Shown: positions 9,534 to 18,450, counted from the stretch's first letter. The stretch is 64,000 bases of DNA from Rhodoferax sp. (GCF_028689295.1 NZ_JAQTWL010000006.1:62001-126000); one strand, 5' to 3'. The notes: a model not told the origin generated them from the sequence alone. Numbers and translations: made by a program.

Positions 9534-10123
9534 GCGCCAACGCCAGGGTCAACGCCACCCAACTGGCCATTGCCGAACTGGTGCCGGCGGGCTCGCGCGT
9601 GCTCGACCTGGGCTGCGGCAACGGCGCCATGCTGGCGCATTTGATTCGGGCGCGCGGCTGCAGCGGTTACGGCATCGAGATCGACGATGCCAATGTGCAG
9701 GCCTGCGTCAAGCGCGGCGTCAACGTGATCCAGCTCAACCTCGACGAAGGCCTGTCCACCTTCGAGGACGCCAGCTTTGACGTGGTGCTGCAAATCGACA
9801 CCCTGCAACACCTGCGCAATGCCGAAGTGATGCTGCTTGAAACCGTGCGCGTGGGGCGCCTGGGCATTGTGGCCTTCCCCAATTTTGCCCACTGGCCGAA
9901 TCGCCTGAGCGTGCTGGGCGGGCGCATGCCGGTGACCAAGCGCCTGCCTTACCAGTGGTTCGACACGCCCAACATTCTCGTCGGCACCCACGCCGACCTG
10001 GGTGTGCTGGCCAGCCGCAACGGCCTGTTGGTGCAAGACAGCTTTGGCCTGCAGGACGGCAAGGTGGTGCGCTTGTTGCCCAATTTGCTGGCCGGTACCT
10101 CGGTGTACACGCTCTCCCGGTGA
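9530..10123 (+). CDS. metW: Methionine biosynthesis protein MetW
   Basis: 197 residues of a class I SAM-dependent methyltransferase fold. Motif I is '[12 protein letters not shown]', followed by '[15 protein letters not shown]' and '[20 protein letters not shown]', with the conserved 'FPNFAHW' and '[11 protein letters not shown]' of MetW. MetW works with MetX; in several proteobacteria it is needed for efficient homoserine acylation, though its methyltransferase substrate is unclear. It is translationally coupled to metX upstream. The downstream membrane-protein gene starts inside its stop codon (GTGA). Confidence 0.9.
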   Translation: MSANARVNATQLAIAELVPAGSRVLDLGCGNGAMLAHLIRARGCSGYGIEIDDANVQACVKRGVNVIQLNLDEGLSTFEDASFDVVLQIDTLQHLRNAEVMLLETVRVGRLGIVAFPNFAHWPNRLSVLGGRMPVTKRLPYQWFDTPNILVGTHADLGVLASRNGLLVQDSFGLQDGKVVRLLPNLLAGTSVYTLSR

Positions 10124-11172
10124 GTCCAGTCATCCCGCGGCGTTGGCGCTGGCTGGTCCTGCTGTTGGTCAGCGGCTTGCTGGGCGGCGCTTTGCAGGCA
10201 CTGCACTTCCCCGCCGGGGTGTTGCTGGGCTGTATGGTGGCAGCCATCCTGATGTCGGTGCAATGGGGCGAGATGGATTTGCCCAAGCCTTTTTTCATGC
10301 TGGCGCAAGCGGTGCTGGGCTGCCTGATGGCGCAAAGCATGCGCCCCCCGGCATTCACCAAGGTGCTGGCGGATTGGCCATTGTTTTTGGGCATCAACCT
10401 GCTGGTGATCGGCGCCGGTGGTCTGCTCGGCTGGTTGCTGGTGCGCCGCAAGGTGTTGCCCGGCACCACGGCGCTGTGGGGCATTGCGCCGGGCGCGGCC
10501 TCAGCCATGGTGCTGATGGCCGAGAGTTACGGTGCTGACATGCGCCTGGTCGCCTTCATGCAGTACACCCGCGTCGTGCTGGTCACGGCCGTGGCAGCCG
10601 GCGTGGCGCATCTGGCGATGACGGTCACGGCCATGCCTGCTGTGGCAGCCGCACCCGACCCGGCCACCGACTTGCAGCACCTGTACCACCTGGGGGCCAC
10701 CTTGCTGCTGGTCATGGCGGCCGCGGCGGCGGCGCAGCGCTGGCACATTCCGGCCGGTGGCATGGTGCTGGCTTTGGTCTGTGGAACGGTCTTGCAGGCG
10801 CTGGGGGTTTTGGTGATCGAGTTGCCGGCCGCCTTGCTCGTGCTGGCTTACGCCGTAATCGGCTGGAGCGTGGGTTTGCGTTTTACCCGCGACATCCTGC
10901 TGCACGCCTGGCAGGTCCTGCCCATGGTGTTGGCGGCCATTGCTTCCCTGATGGGGCTGGGCCTGGTGCTGGCGCTGCTGTTGGTGATGCTGGCCGGTGT
11001 GGCGCCGCTGACCGCCTACCTGGCCACCAGCCCGGGCGGCGCGGATTCGGTGGTGGTGATTGCGGCCACCAGCGCGGTCGATGCCGGCTTTGTCATGGCC
11101 ATGCAGCTGGTGCGTTTTTTGATGGTGCTGGTGTTGGGACCCAGGGTGACCGCCTGGCTTGCGAAGAAATGA
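10120..11172 (+). CDS. AbrB-family (PF05145-type) inner-membrane protein
   Basis: 350 residues with about ten hydrophobic helices in two similar halves: 'FPAGVLLGCMVAAILMS...ALWGIAPGAASAMVLMAESYGAD' and later 'LTAYLATSPGGADSVVVIAATSAVDAGFVMAMQLVRF'. The paired 'APGAAS(A)MV' and 'SPGGAD(S)V' motifs are typical of the AbrB membrane-protein family, which is unrelated to the AbrB transcription factor. These proteins are sometimes labelled putative ammonia monooxygenase, which is unsupported. The GTG start at 10120 overlaps the metW stop, so co-translation is likely. Its function is unknown. Confidence 0.8.
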   Translation: MSPVIPRRWRWLVLLLVSGLLGGALQALHFPAGVLLGCMVAAILMSVQWGEMDLPKPFFMLAQAVLGCLMAQSMRPPAFTKVLADWPLFLGINLLVIGAGGLLGWLLVRRKVLPGTTALWGIAPGAASAMVLMAESYGADMRLVAFMQYTRVVLVTAVAAGVAHLAMTVTAMPAVAAAPDPATDLQHLYHLGATLLLVMAAAAAAQRWHIPAGGMVLALVCGTVLQALGVLVIELPAALLVLAYAVIGWSVGLRFTRDILLHAWQVLPMVLAAIASLMGLGLVLALLLVMLAGVAPLTAYLATSPGGADSVVVIAATSAVDAGFVMAMQLVRFLMVLVLGPRVTAWLAKK

Positions 11173-11243
11173 GCGGTTCTGCGCGTTAAGGCCGGGCTTC
11201 CGAAGGTCTTAAACTTCAGCAACTACTCCAACACCTTCACCCC

Positions 11244-11909
11244 ATGCGCATTCTTTTGGCGGAAGACGAACAGGCGTTGGCCACCTGGCTGGTGCAGGCG
11301 CTGCAACAAAGCCGGTTCCAGGTCGACTGGGTCAACGATGGCCGGCTGGTGCGCCAAAGCCTCAAGTCCACCCGTTACGACGCGCTGATCCTCGACCTGG
11401 GGCTGCCCGGGCGCGACGGCCATGACGTGCTGGCCGACCTGCGCGATGCCGACCAACGCCTGCCGGTGTTGATTCTGACGGCGCGCGATTCACTCATCGA
11501 ACGCGTCAGCACCCTGCGCGAAGGCGCTGACGACTTTCTTGCCAAGCCGTTTGAGTTGGCCGAACTCGAAGCCCGCCTGCTGGCATTGATCCGCCGATCG
11601 CGTGGCAGCGACCACCCGCGTTTTGCCTGCGGCCCGCTGGTGTATGACCCGGTCAGCCAGCAGTTGCTGCTCAAACATGTGCCCATGAGCCTGACCCCGC
11701 GCGAGCATGCGGCGCTGTGCGCCCTGGTGCAGCACAGTGGCGAGCCGCTGTCCAAGCGCGACCTGATGGAACGTGTGTTCTCCGACGAGGTCGATGTGCA
11801 GCCCGAGGCCATCGAAGTGCTGGTGCACCGGCTGCGCAAGAGGCTGGAAAACACCCCGCTGCACATCACCACCCTGCGCGGTCTGGGCTACGTGCTGGAA
11901 AGCGCCTGA
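11244..11909 (+). CDS. tctD: OmpR-family response regulator, TctD-like
   Basis: 221 residues: a receiver domain with the phospho-acceptor Asp51 ('ALILDLGLPGRDG'), Thr in 'VLILTARD' and Lys in 'DFLAKPF', then a winged-helix DNA-binding domain ('LTPREHAALCALVQHSGEPLSKRDLM...EVLVHRLRKRL...ITTLRGLGYVL'). It overlaps the sensor kinase gene by TGATG. Its place directly upstream of tctCBA, with the kinase, marks it as the regulator of that transporter, as TctD is in Salmonella tricarboxylate uptake. Homology to QseB/PmrA-type regulators is also strong; the name rests on context. Confidence 0.85.
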   Translation: MRILLAEDEQALATWLVQALQQSRFQVDWVNDGRLVRQSLKSTRYDALILDLGLPGRDGHDVLADLRDADQRLPVLILTARDSLIERVSTLREGADDFLAKPFELAELEARLLALIRRSRGSDHPRFACGPLVYDPVSQQLLLKHVPMSLTPREHAALCALVQHSGEPLSKRDLMERVFSDEVDVQPEAIEVLVHRLRKRLENTPLHITTLRGLGYVLESA

Positions 11910-13345
11910 TGCTGTCCGCCCTGCACCGGCTGAGCCTGCGCCGCACGCTGCTGCTGGTGCTGTTGCCCGGCATGCTGCTGGTGATGGGGCTGGAAATCGT
12001 GGTGAGTTGGCGCACCGCTTTAGGTGCCGCCAATGCCGCCTATGACCGCTCGCTGCTGGGGGCGATCAAGTCTATGGATGCCAACATCTCCACCGCCAGT
12101 GGTGGCTTGTCGGTGGAACTGCCCTACCGCATGCTGGAGTTTTTTGAGCTGACCGCCAATGGCCGGGTGTTTTACCGCGTGGCCAGCGGCGACGGGCTGG
12201 TCGAGATCGGCAACGCCGACCTGCCCGCGCCGCCCCGGCCGCTGGTCAACGGCCAGCCGCAGTTCAGCGATGCCATGTATTACGGCGAGCCGATCCGGCT
12301 GGGATCTTACGCCCGGGCGCTGGCCAAGCCGCTCTCGGGCGGCTCCAACTCCAGCCAGGTGGTGATCCAGATTGGAGAAACCCTGGAAAGTCGCCAGGAC
12401 TTCACCCGCCGCCTGGTGTTGGAAGCGCTGGCGCGCGATGTGCTGCTGCTGCTGGCCGGTATGTTGCTGCTGGTTGCCGCCGTGAACTGGTCGCTGCGCC
12501 CGCTGCAGCGCCTGCGCCAGGAAGTCTTGCAGCGCGACCCGCAGGACCTGACCCCGCTGGACAGCCACAACATCGCCCATGACGTGCAACCGCTGGTGGA
12601 GGCGATCAACCACCACGTGATGCGTTACCGCGAGGCGTTGGAAGCGCGCCGGATGTTCATGGACGATGCCTCGCACCAGTTGCGCACCCCCTTGACCACA
12701 CTGGCCACGCAGGTCGGATTTGCCCTGCGTGAACCCGACCCGGCGCTGATGAAGCAGGCGCTGTTGGCGATCAAATTGCAGGTCGAAGATACGGTGCGGC
12801 AAACCAACCAGATGCTGTCGCTGGCGCGCGCTGACACCATCGAATGGCACATGGAGACTTGCGACCTGGTGGCGCTGGCGCAAGAGGTCACGCGTTCGGC
12901 CTGGCCGGCAGCGCGGCAAAAGCAGATTGACCTGGGTTTTGAGCCCTTGGGTGGCGCGCAAGCCGAGGTGAACGCGCAGGCAGGCTTGCTCAAGGAAGCG
13001 TTGGCCAATGTGCTGCACAACGCCCTGCACCACACGCCGGTGGGGGCCAAAGTGACAGTGCAAGCCGGTATCGAGCCTTTGGATTCGGCTGGCGAGGGTG
13101 GTCGGCAAGCCGTCCTGCGCGTCATCGACAACGGCCCCGGCATGTCGCCGGACGAGCTGGTGCACGCCGGTGAGCGCTTTTTCCGGGGCAGCAGCCAGGC
13201 CAACGGCTCCGGCCTGGGACTGGCCATTGCCAAAGCCGTGGTGGAGCGCCATGGCGGCACTTTAAGCCTGCGCGCCAGCAGCGTAGACCCGGCAGTGCCC
13301 GGCCTCACGGTGACGCTGCAGTGGCCGCTGCAAGACATGGCCTAA
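11909..13345 (+). CDS. tctE: Sensor histidine kinase, TctE-like
   Basis: 478 residues. An N-terminal membrane helix ('TLLLVLLPGMLLVMGLEIVV'), a periplasmic segment of about 130 residues, a second helix ('VLLLLAGMLLLVAAVNW') and a HAMP-like linker lead to the H-box 'MDDASHQLRTPLTTLA'. The ATP-binding domain has an N-box 'ALANVLHNALHHTP', G1 'VIDNGPGMSP' and G2 'GSGLGLAIAKAVVERHGG'. The periplasmic part 'MLEFFELTANGRVFYRVAS' resembles the TctE N-terminal sensor domain. It probably senses a carboxylate and signals to TctD. A terminator-like hairpin follows the stop immediately. Confidence 0.87.
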   Translation: MLSALHRLSLRRTLLLVLLPGMLLVMGLEIVVSWRTALGAANAAYDRSLLGAIKSMDANISTASGGLSVELPYRMLEFFELTANGRVFYRVASGDGLVEIGNADLPAPPRPLVNGQPQFSDAMYYGEPIRLGSYARALAKPLSGGSNSSQVVIQIGETLESRQDFTRRLVLEALARDVLLLLAGMLLLVAAVNWSLRPLQRLRQEVLQRDPQDLTPLDSHNIAHDVQPLVEAINHHVMRYREALEARRMFMDDASHQLRTPLTTLATQVGFALREPDPALMKQALLAIKLQVEDTVRQTNQMLSLARADTIEWHMETCDLVALAQEVTRSAWPAARQKQIDLGFEPLGGAQAEVNAQAGLLKEALANVLHNALHHTPVGAKVTVQAGIEPLDSAGEGGRQAVLRVIDNGPGMSPDELVHAGERFFRGSSQANGSGLGLAIAKAVVERHGGTLSLRASSVDPAVPGLTVTLQWPLQDMA

Positions 13346-13366
13346 CTAGGGTTTCCCCTAGTTTTT
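13344..13366 (+). terminator. Intrinsic terminator after tctE
   Basis: A perfect 8-bp inverted repeat, AACTAGGG / CCCTAGTT with a TTTC loop (13344-13363), runs directly into a T-rich tract. It overlaps the tctE stop codon. It should end the tctDE transcript and separate it from tctC, which then needs its own promoter. Confidence 0.65.
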
Positions 13367-13379
13367 GCGGCCGTGCTTT

Positions 13380-13404
13380 GAAAGCCGGCCGAAAGCCGGC
13401 TTTC
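13380..13404 (+). repeat. 10-bp perfect inverted repeat in the tctC leader
   Basis: GAAAGCCGGC and GCCGGCTTTC flank a 5-base loop, 76 bases upstream of the tctC start. There is no T-run behind it, so it is more likely an operator (for TctD) or a structured mRNA leader than a terminator. It lies only 14 bases after the tctE terminator, in the only region able to hold the tctC promoter. Confidence 0.5.
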
Positions 13405-13479
13405 TCTACAGTCACCCCCATGTCGCGGCTGCCGCACGGTGGTCAACGGCATTTTCAACACATTTACAGGAGATTTTTC

Positions 13480-14466
13480 ATGCGTCTGCATCATGTTTCT
13501 TTGGCCGCTGTGGCCTGTGCCGGTTTGATGAGCCTGTCCGCGCTGGCGGGCCCGCTGGACAAGACCGAATGTATTGCCCCCGCAAAACCAGGCGGTGGTT
13601 TTGACTTGACCTGCAAGCTGGCACAGACCGCCCTGCTGGAAGGCAAATACGTGGTTGACCCGATGCGCGTGAGCTACATGCCAGGCGGCATCGGTGCCGT
13701 GGCCTACAACGCCATCGTGGCGCAGCGCCCGGATGAAAACAACACCATCGTCGCCTTTTCGGGCGGCTCGCTGCTGAACCTGGCACAGGGCAAGTTCGGC
13801 CGCTACAACGAAAACGACGTGCGCTGGCTGGCCGCCGTGGGCAGCGACTTTGGTGCGGTGATCGTGGCCGAGAACTCACCCTTCAAATCGATCAAGGACC
13901 TGGTTGCCGCCATCAAGGCCGACCCGGGCAAGGTGGTGTTTGGCGCCGGCGGCAGCGTTGGCAGCCAGGACTGGATGAAAGCGGCGCTGACTGCGCGCGC
14001 CGCCGGGCTCGACCCCAAGGCCATGCGCTTCGTGGCCTTTGAAGGCGGCGGCGAAGCCATCACCGCGCTGCAAGGCGGCCATGTGCAGGTGTACTCGGGT
14101 GATGCATCTGAAGCCGAAGAACAGATCAAGGCCGGCTCCAAGATCCGCGTGCTGGCCATCCTGGCCGACAAGCGTCTGGATGGTTCGCTGGCTGCCGTGC
14201 CCACCATGAAAGAACAGGGTTATGACGTGCAGTGGCCGATCATTCGCGGTTTCTTCATGGGCCCCAAGGTCAGTGATGCCGACTTCAAGGTCTGGAGCGA
14301 CACCTTTGCCAAGATGATGGCCACACCGGCCTACGACAAATTGCGCGCCGAGCGCGGCATGTTCAAGTTCGCCATGACCGGCAAGCCGCTGGATGCCTTC
14401 ATCAAGGACCGCATGGCTGCCTACCGCCAGCAGGCCAAAGACTTCAACCTCAAGGTTGCCCAGTAA
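13480..14466 (+). CDS. tctC: Tripartite tricarboxylate transporter, periplasmic binding protein TctC
   Basis: 328 residues with a clear signal peptide ('MRLHHVSLAAVACAGLMSLSALA', cleavage before GPLDK). The mature protein has the Bug/TctC fold markers 'CIAPAKPGGGFDLTCKLAQ', 'MPGGIGAVAYNAI', 'VVFGAGGSVGSQDW' and 'GGEAITALQGGHVQVY'. It delivers tri- or other carboxylates to the TctAB membrane complex. The start is fixed by a strong 'caggaga' ribosome-binding site 8 bases upstream and by the signal peptide. tctB and tctA follow on the same strand after a hairpin. Confidence 0.92.
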   Translation: MRLHHVSLAAVACAGLMSLSALAGPLDKTECIAPAKPGGGFDLTCKLAQTALLEGKYVVDPMRVSYMPGGIGAVAYNAIVAQRPDENNTIVAFSGGSLLNLAQGKFGRYNENDVRWLAAVGSDFGAVIVAENSPFKSIKDLVAAIKADPGKVVFGAGGSVGSQDWMKAALTARAAGLDPKAMRFVAFEGGGEAITALQGGHVQVYSGDASEAEEQIKAGSKIRVLAILADKRLDGSLAAVPTMKEQGYDVQWPIIRGFFMGPKVSDADFKVWSDTFAKMMATPAYDKLRAERGMFKFAMTGKPLDAFIKDRMAAYRQQAKDFNLKVAQ

Positions 14467-14480
14467 TTCACGCCGGATCC

Positions 14481-14521
14481 ACTGTTGGCGCTGACAAAAA
14501 AACGCTGGCAGTTACTTTTTT
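14481..14521 (+). terminator. Attenuator or terminator-like hairpin between tctC and tctB
   Basis: ACTGTTGGCG (14481-14490) can pair with CGCTGGCAGT (14503-14512), giving ten pairs of which three are G-U, and a T-run of six follows at 14516-14521. It lies just before the tctB ribosome-binding site. This would let most transcripts stop after tctC, giving more binding protein than membrane subunits, and could also protect the tctC mRNA end. Confidence 0.5.
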
Positions 14522-14532
14522 GAGGGGACATC

Positions 14533-15003
14533 ATGGGTGATCGCATCTTGGGCGCGATCTGCCTGGTTGTGGCTGCGGCCATGGCTTGGGCAGCGCACGG
14601 CTATGCCGCCGAAATTTCTTACGAACCGGTGGGGCCGCGCGCCTTTCCGACGCTGCTGGCCACCATGCTGGGGCTGGTGGGCGTCTGGCTGTTGCTTAAA
14701 CGCCAGACCCAGGCTGTGGCGTCAAACACCCCGGTGCTGGTGGCCACTTCGCCGCTGGACTGGAAAGCCGTAGCCATGTGCGCGGTCAGCGTCATGGTTT
14801 ACGGCGCGCTTTTCCGGACGCTGGGCTTCTGGCTGGCGACCACGCTGATGGCCGTGCCGGTGGGCATGGCCTTTGGCGGCACGCTGAAAAAATGCCTGAT
14901 CGGTGGCCTGGTGATGGGCCTGGGTTTCTATGTGTTGTTTGACAAGCTGCTGGATGTGATTTTGCCCACCGGTGTGCTGTCGTTTCTGCTGGGAGGGCGT
15001 TGA
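14533..15003 (+). CDS. tctB: Tripartite tricarboxylate transporter small membrane subunit TctB
   Basis: 156 residues with four hydrophobic segments: the N-terminal 'ILGAICLVVAAAMAWA', 'ALLATMLGLVGVWLLL'-like, 'VAMCAVSVMVYGALF' and 'GLVMGLGFYVLFDKLLDVILP'. The motif 'YEPVGPRAFPTLLA' is typical of TctB. TctB partners the large subunit TctA in the inner membrane. The ATG follows a 'gagggg' ribosome-binding site by six bases, and the stop overlaps the tctA start as TGATG. Confidence 0.9.
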   Translation: MGDRILGAICLVVAAAMAWAAHGYAAEISYEPVGPRAFPTLLATMLGLVGVWLLLKRQTQAVASNTPVLVATSPLDWKAVAMCAVSVMVYGALFRTLGFWLATTLMAVPVGMAFGGTLKKCLIGGLVMGLGFYVLFDKLLDVILPTGVLSFLLGGR

Positions 15004-16502
15004 TGGATACCTTGCAACATCTGGCTGAAGGTTTTGGCGTTGCGCTGATGCCAATGAACCTGCTGGTCGCCGCCATTGGCGCGCTGATTGGCACCATCGT
15101 CGGCATGCTGCCGGGCCTGGGTCCGATCAACGGCGTGGCGCTGTTGATGCCGCTGGCCTTTGCCCTGAAATTGCCGCCCGAGACCGCGCTGATCCTGCTC
15201 ACGGCGGTCTACATCGGCTGCGAATTTGGCGGGCGAATTTCTTCCATTTTGCTCAATGTGCCGGGTGACGCGGGCGCCATCATGACCGCCATCGACGGCC
15301 ACCCCATGGCCGCCAAGGGTCAGGGCGGCGTGGCGCTGTCGATTTCGGCCTGGAGCTCCTTCGTCGGCTCGACCATTGCCACCATCGGTATCGTGTTGTT
15401 CGCGCCGCTGCTGGCGCGCTGGGCGCTGGCCTTTGGTCCGGCAGAATACTTTGCGCTGATGTGTTTTGCCTTTGCCTGCATCACCGGGCTGATGGGCAAC
15501 CAGCCCCTCAAAGCCGTTCTTGCTGCCGTCATTGGCCTGTCGCTGTCCACCGTGGGGCTGGACTCCAACTCGGGCGTGTACCGCTTTACCGGCGACAACG
15601 TGCACTTGAGCGACGGCATCCAGTTCATTGTGGTCGTGATCGGCCTGTTTTCTGTCAGCGAGATCCTGTTGATGCTGGAGCACCAGGCCAATACCAGTGG
15701 CCTGATTCGCGCCACCGGGCGCAACCTGTTCAACCTGAAAGAAATGGCGCTCACCTGGTGGTGCACCGTGCGCTCGGCGCTGATCGGTTTTGTCGTCGGC
15801 GTGCTGCCCGGTGCCGGGGCGACGATTGCCAGCGCGATGGCCTACACCGTCGAAAAACGCATGAGCGACCAGGACGGCACCTTTGGCAAGGGCGACATTC
15901 GTGGCGTCTGCGCACCCGAGGCGGCCAACAACGCGTCCGCCAACGGCTCGTTCATTCCCATGCTCACGTTGGGTGTGCCGGGTTCGGGCACCACCGCCGT
16001 GATGATCGGGGCGCTGTCGCTCTACAACATCACACCAGGCCCCGCGCTGTTCACCCAGCAGCCGGCACTGGTGTGGGGGTTGATTGCCTCCATGTTCATC
16101 GGCAACATCCTGCTGCTGCTCATCAACATCCCGCTGGTGGGCCTTTTCACACGCATTTTGCTGGTGCCCAACTGGCTGCTGGTGCCGGGCATTCTGGCCA
16201 TCAGCGCGGTCGGCGTGTATTCGGTGCACGCCACCACCTTCGATTTGATGCTGATGGGCGGCCTGGGTATTGCTGGCTATTTGTTGCGCAAGACCGGCGT
16301 GCCGATGGCGCCGCTGATTCTGGGTTTTGTGCTGGGCGATTTGATGGAGCAAAACCTGCGCCGCGCCTTGTCGATCACCAACGGCGAGCTGGGCATTTTG
16401 ATGGAAAGCGCCATTTCCAAGGGCTTGTGGATCGGCGTGGTGGCGATGCTGCTGGTGCCGCCCCTGTACCGCCGCTGGAGTCAACTGAAAGTCAGCCGCT
16501 GA
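15003..16502 (+). CDS. tctA: Tripartite tricarboxylate transporter large membrane subunit TctA
   Basis: 499 residues with about 11-12 transmembrane helices. The two family signatures are present: 'GTIVGMLPGLGPINGVALLMP' near residue 35 and 'VGVLPGAGATIASAMAYTVEKR' near residue 270, plus 'PEAANNASANGSFIPMLTLGVPGSGTTAVM'-type sequence. TctA forms the ion-driven carboxylate channel with TctB. The start is coupled to tctB (TGATG). The 3' end overlaps the convergent rsmE by 11 bases. Confidence 0.93.
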   Translation: MDTLQHLAEGFGVALMPMNLLVAAIGALIGTIVGMLPGLGPINGVALLMPLAFALKLPPETALILLTAVYIGCEFGGRISSILLNVPGDAGAIMTAIDGHPMAAKGQGGVALSISAWSSFVGSTIATIGIVLFAPLLARWALAFGPAEYFALMCFAFACITGLMGNQPLKAVLAAVIGLSLSTVGLDSNSGVYRFTGDNVHLSDGIQFIVVVIGLFSVSEILLMLEHQANTSGLIRATGRNLFNLKEMALTWWCTVRSALIGFVVGVLPGAGATIASAMAYTVEKRMSDQDGTFGKGDIRGVCAPEAANNASANGSFIPMLTLGVPGSGTTAVMIGALSLYNITPGPALFTQQPALVWGLIASMFIGNILLLLINIPLVGLFTRILLVPNWLLVPGILAISAVGVYSVHATTFDLMLMGGLGIAGYLLRKTGVPMAPLILGFVLGDLMEQNLRRALSITNGELGILMESAISKGLWIGVVAMLLVPPLYRRWSQLKVSR

Positions 16503-17241
16503 TCAGCAGCGCCGCCGCGGCCGCAATGGCCGCGGTCTCCGAGCGCAGCACGCGCGACCCCAGCGTCACCGGGGCAAAACCCTGAGCCAGCGCCGCGTCT
16601 TCCTCCGCAGGGCTCAAGCCGCCTTCGGGGCCGGACAAGAAAGTGATGTCTGACGCCTTGGCGTGGGCCGCATCGCGCAAGCCCACCGACTCGGGCCGCA
16701 AGGACAACAACAGGCGCTTATGCTGCGCAGCGTCCAGCGGCGCTGGCGTCTTGAGCCACTGCGCCAGTGTCACTATCGCGTGCACGCGCGGCACCCGGTT
16801 GCCGCCGCATTGCTCGCAGGCCGCCACCGCCACATTTTGCCAGTGCGCCTGTTTCTTGTCGGCGCGCTCGCCGCTCAGGCGCAACACGCTGCGCTCGGTC
16901 ATCAGCGGCTGGATGCTGGCCACGCCCAATTCAGTCGCTTTTTCCACCAGCCAGTCCATGCGCTCGTTGGCCGGCATACCCAGCGCCAGGTGCACCTGCA
17001 GGGCGGCTTCGCGCTCTACCAGTGTGTGCGCCCCCACCTGCACTTGCACATGGCTGCGGCCCATCTGGGTGATGGTGGCTTCATATTCGCCGCCTGACCC
17101 GGGCACCTCCGGCCCGGCGTTGAACAGCGTGATCACATCACCGGGCTGCAGGCGCAGCACCTGCACATGGCGCGCGGCGCTGGCAGGCAAGTCAATCAGG
17201 TCGCCAGGAGTCAAGGGTGTAGGGCAGTAAAAACGGGGCAT
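16492..17241 (-). CDS. rsmE: 16S rRNA m3U1498 methyltransferase
   Basis: 249 residues, the usual RsmE length. A PUA-like N-terminal domain ('ARHVQVLRLQPGDVITLFNAG') is followed by a SPOUT methyltransferase domain with 'ERMDWLVEKATELGVASIQPLMTERSV', 'AACEQCGGNRVPRV', 'FLSGPEGGLSPAEED' and the knotted 'VTLGSRVLRSETAAIAAAA'. It methylates U1498 of 16S rRNA in the small subunit. The start at 17241 gives MPRFYC, the family N-terminus; the open frame upstream has no homology and overlaps amgK. No partner genes are nearby. Confidence 0.92.
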   Translation of the reverse strand: MPRFYCPTPLTPGDLIDLPASAARHVQVLRLQPGDVITLFNAGPEVPGSGGEYEATITQMGRSHVQVQVGAHTLVEREAALQVHLALGMPANERMDWLVEKATELGVASIQPLMTERSVLRLSGERADKKQAHWQNVAVAACEQCGGNRVPRVHAIVTLAQWLKTPAPLDAAQHKRLLLSLRPESVGLRDAAHAKASDITFLSGPEGGLSPAEEDAALAQGFAPVTLGSRVLRSETAAIAAAAALLISG

Positions 17242-17299
17242 GGACAAGATGGCGAGGTTTTTGTACTTATTTCGGTATGGGTCTGGCGCATGGTTTGGC

Positions 17300-18379
17300 T
17301 TATGGCCGCCCAAAACCAAACACGTTGGGCATCTCGATACCTTCGACCTTTTCCACCAGCCGCAACAGCGGTTTGAGCTCACGGTAGCGGGCGCAGGTGG
17401 TGCGGATGTAGGTGATGAAACGCGGCGAGTCGGCCAGGTACTGGGGTTTGCCGTCGCGCAACGTGAGACGGGCAAAGATGCCAGCCACTTTCAGGTGACG
17501 CTGCAGGCCCATCCACTCCACGCCACGGTAAAACTCGCCAAAGTCGTCGCCCACCGGCAGGCCGGCCTGGCGGGCTTTTTCCCAGTAGCGGATGGTCACG
17601 TCCAGGCAAAAGTCTTCGTCCCAGCTCAGGAAGGCGTCGCGCATCAGGCTGGCAATGTCGTAGGTGATGGGGCCATAGACGGCGTCCTGGAAGTCGAGCA
17701 CGCCCAGGCTGCCCGGCCCGGAGACCATCAGATTGCGCGGCATGAAGTCGCGGTGCACAAAAACGCTGGGCCAGCTCAGGTTCTGGCCGATGATCTCGTC
17801 GAAACTTTTGTCGAGCGTCTGGCGCATGGCGTCGTCGATGACCACACCCTTGTGCCGGCTGATGTACCAGTCGGGAAATAATTCCAGCTCGCGGCGCAGC
17901 AGCGCTTCGTCATAGGGCGGCAGTACGCCGGGTTGGGAGCTCAGTTGCCAGGCAATGAGCGCGTCCACAGCCTGCAGATACAGCGGCAGATTGGCTTGGG
18001 GGTCGTGTCGGTTGATGACCTGCATCATGGTCTGCGTGCCCAGGTCGGTCAGCAGCATGAAGCCCAGCGGCTCGTCCCAGGCCAGCACCTGCGGCCCGTG
18101 CACGCCGGCGGCATGCATCAGGGCGGCCACCTTGACAAAAGGCGCGCTGTTTTCCTTTTCGGGAGGCGCGTCCATGATGATGCGGCTGCCATTCTGGGCG
18201 TCGATGCGGAAATAGCGCCGGAAACTGGCATCGGCCGAAGCCAGGCGCAGGCTCTCAATCTGCAAGCCGTGGTGGACGGCGATGTCGGCCAGCCAGCGGG
18301 TGAATTGATCAGCGCGGACGGCGTCGCTCCAGGCGATGGCGGGGCTGGCGGGGGTGTGGGGGGGAATGTCGTGGCTCAT
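17300..18379 (-). CDS. amgK: N-acetylmuramate/N-acetylglucosamine kinase AmgK
   Basis: 359 residues of the aminoglycoside phosphotransferase fold. Visible landmarks are 'SADASFRRYFRI', the Brenner motif 'VFVHRDFMPRNLMV' and the metal-binding 'VLDFQDAVYGPITYDIASLMRD'. AmgK phosphorylates MurNAc and GlcNAc at C1 in the MurU-dependent recycling route. It is divergent from lptD, the same neighbour it has in pseudomonads, but murU is 12 kb away here. The gene begins MSHDIPP at 18379. The assignment relies on the combination of family, lptD adjacency and the presence of murU. Confidence 0.85.
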   Translation of the reverse strand: MSHDIPPHTPASPAIAWSDAVRADQFTRWLADIAVHHGLQIESLRLASADASFRRYFRIDAQNGSRIIMDAPPEKENSAPFVKVAALMHAAGVHGPQVLAWDEPLGFMLLTDLGTQTMMQVINRHDPQANLPLYLQAVDALIAWQLSSQPGVLPPYDEALLRRELELFPDWYISRHKGVVIDDAMRQTLDKSFDEIIGQNLSWPSVFVHRDFMPRNLMVSGPGSLGVLDFQDAVYGPITYDIASLMRDAFLSWDEDFCLDVTIRYWEKARQAGLPVGDDFGEFYRGVEWMGLQRHLKVAGIFARLTLRDGKPQYLADSPRFITYIRTTCARYRELKPLLRLVEKVEGIEMPNVFGFGRP

Positions 18380-18450
18380 GGATAATCCATTCTACAAATT
18401 TGACCACCGATCTACCGCGCCCACTTCATGCCCGTTACCGCTTTCGATTC

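Noticed and set aside
14928-16484. 518-codon minus-strand open frame opposite tctA and tctB
   Set aside because: Low-complexity His/Gln/Arg composition and full overlap with clear transporter genes show it to be an antisense artefact.
18400-18450. TTG at 18400 as the lptD start
   Set aside because: It lies 21 bases from the divergent amgK start, leaving no room for promoters, and in-frame ATGs nearer the signal peptide exist.
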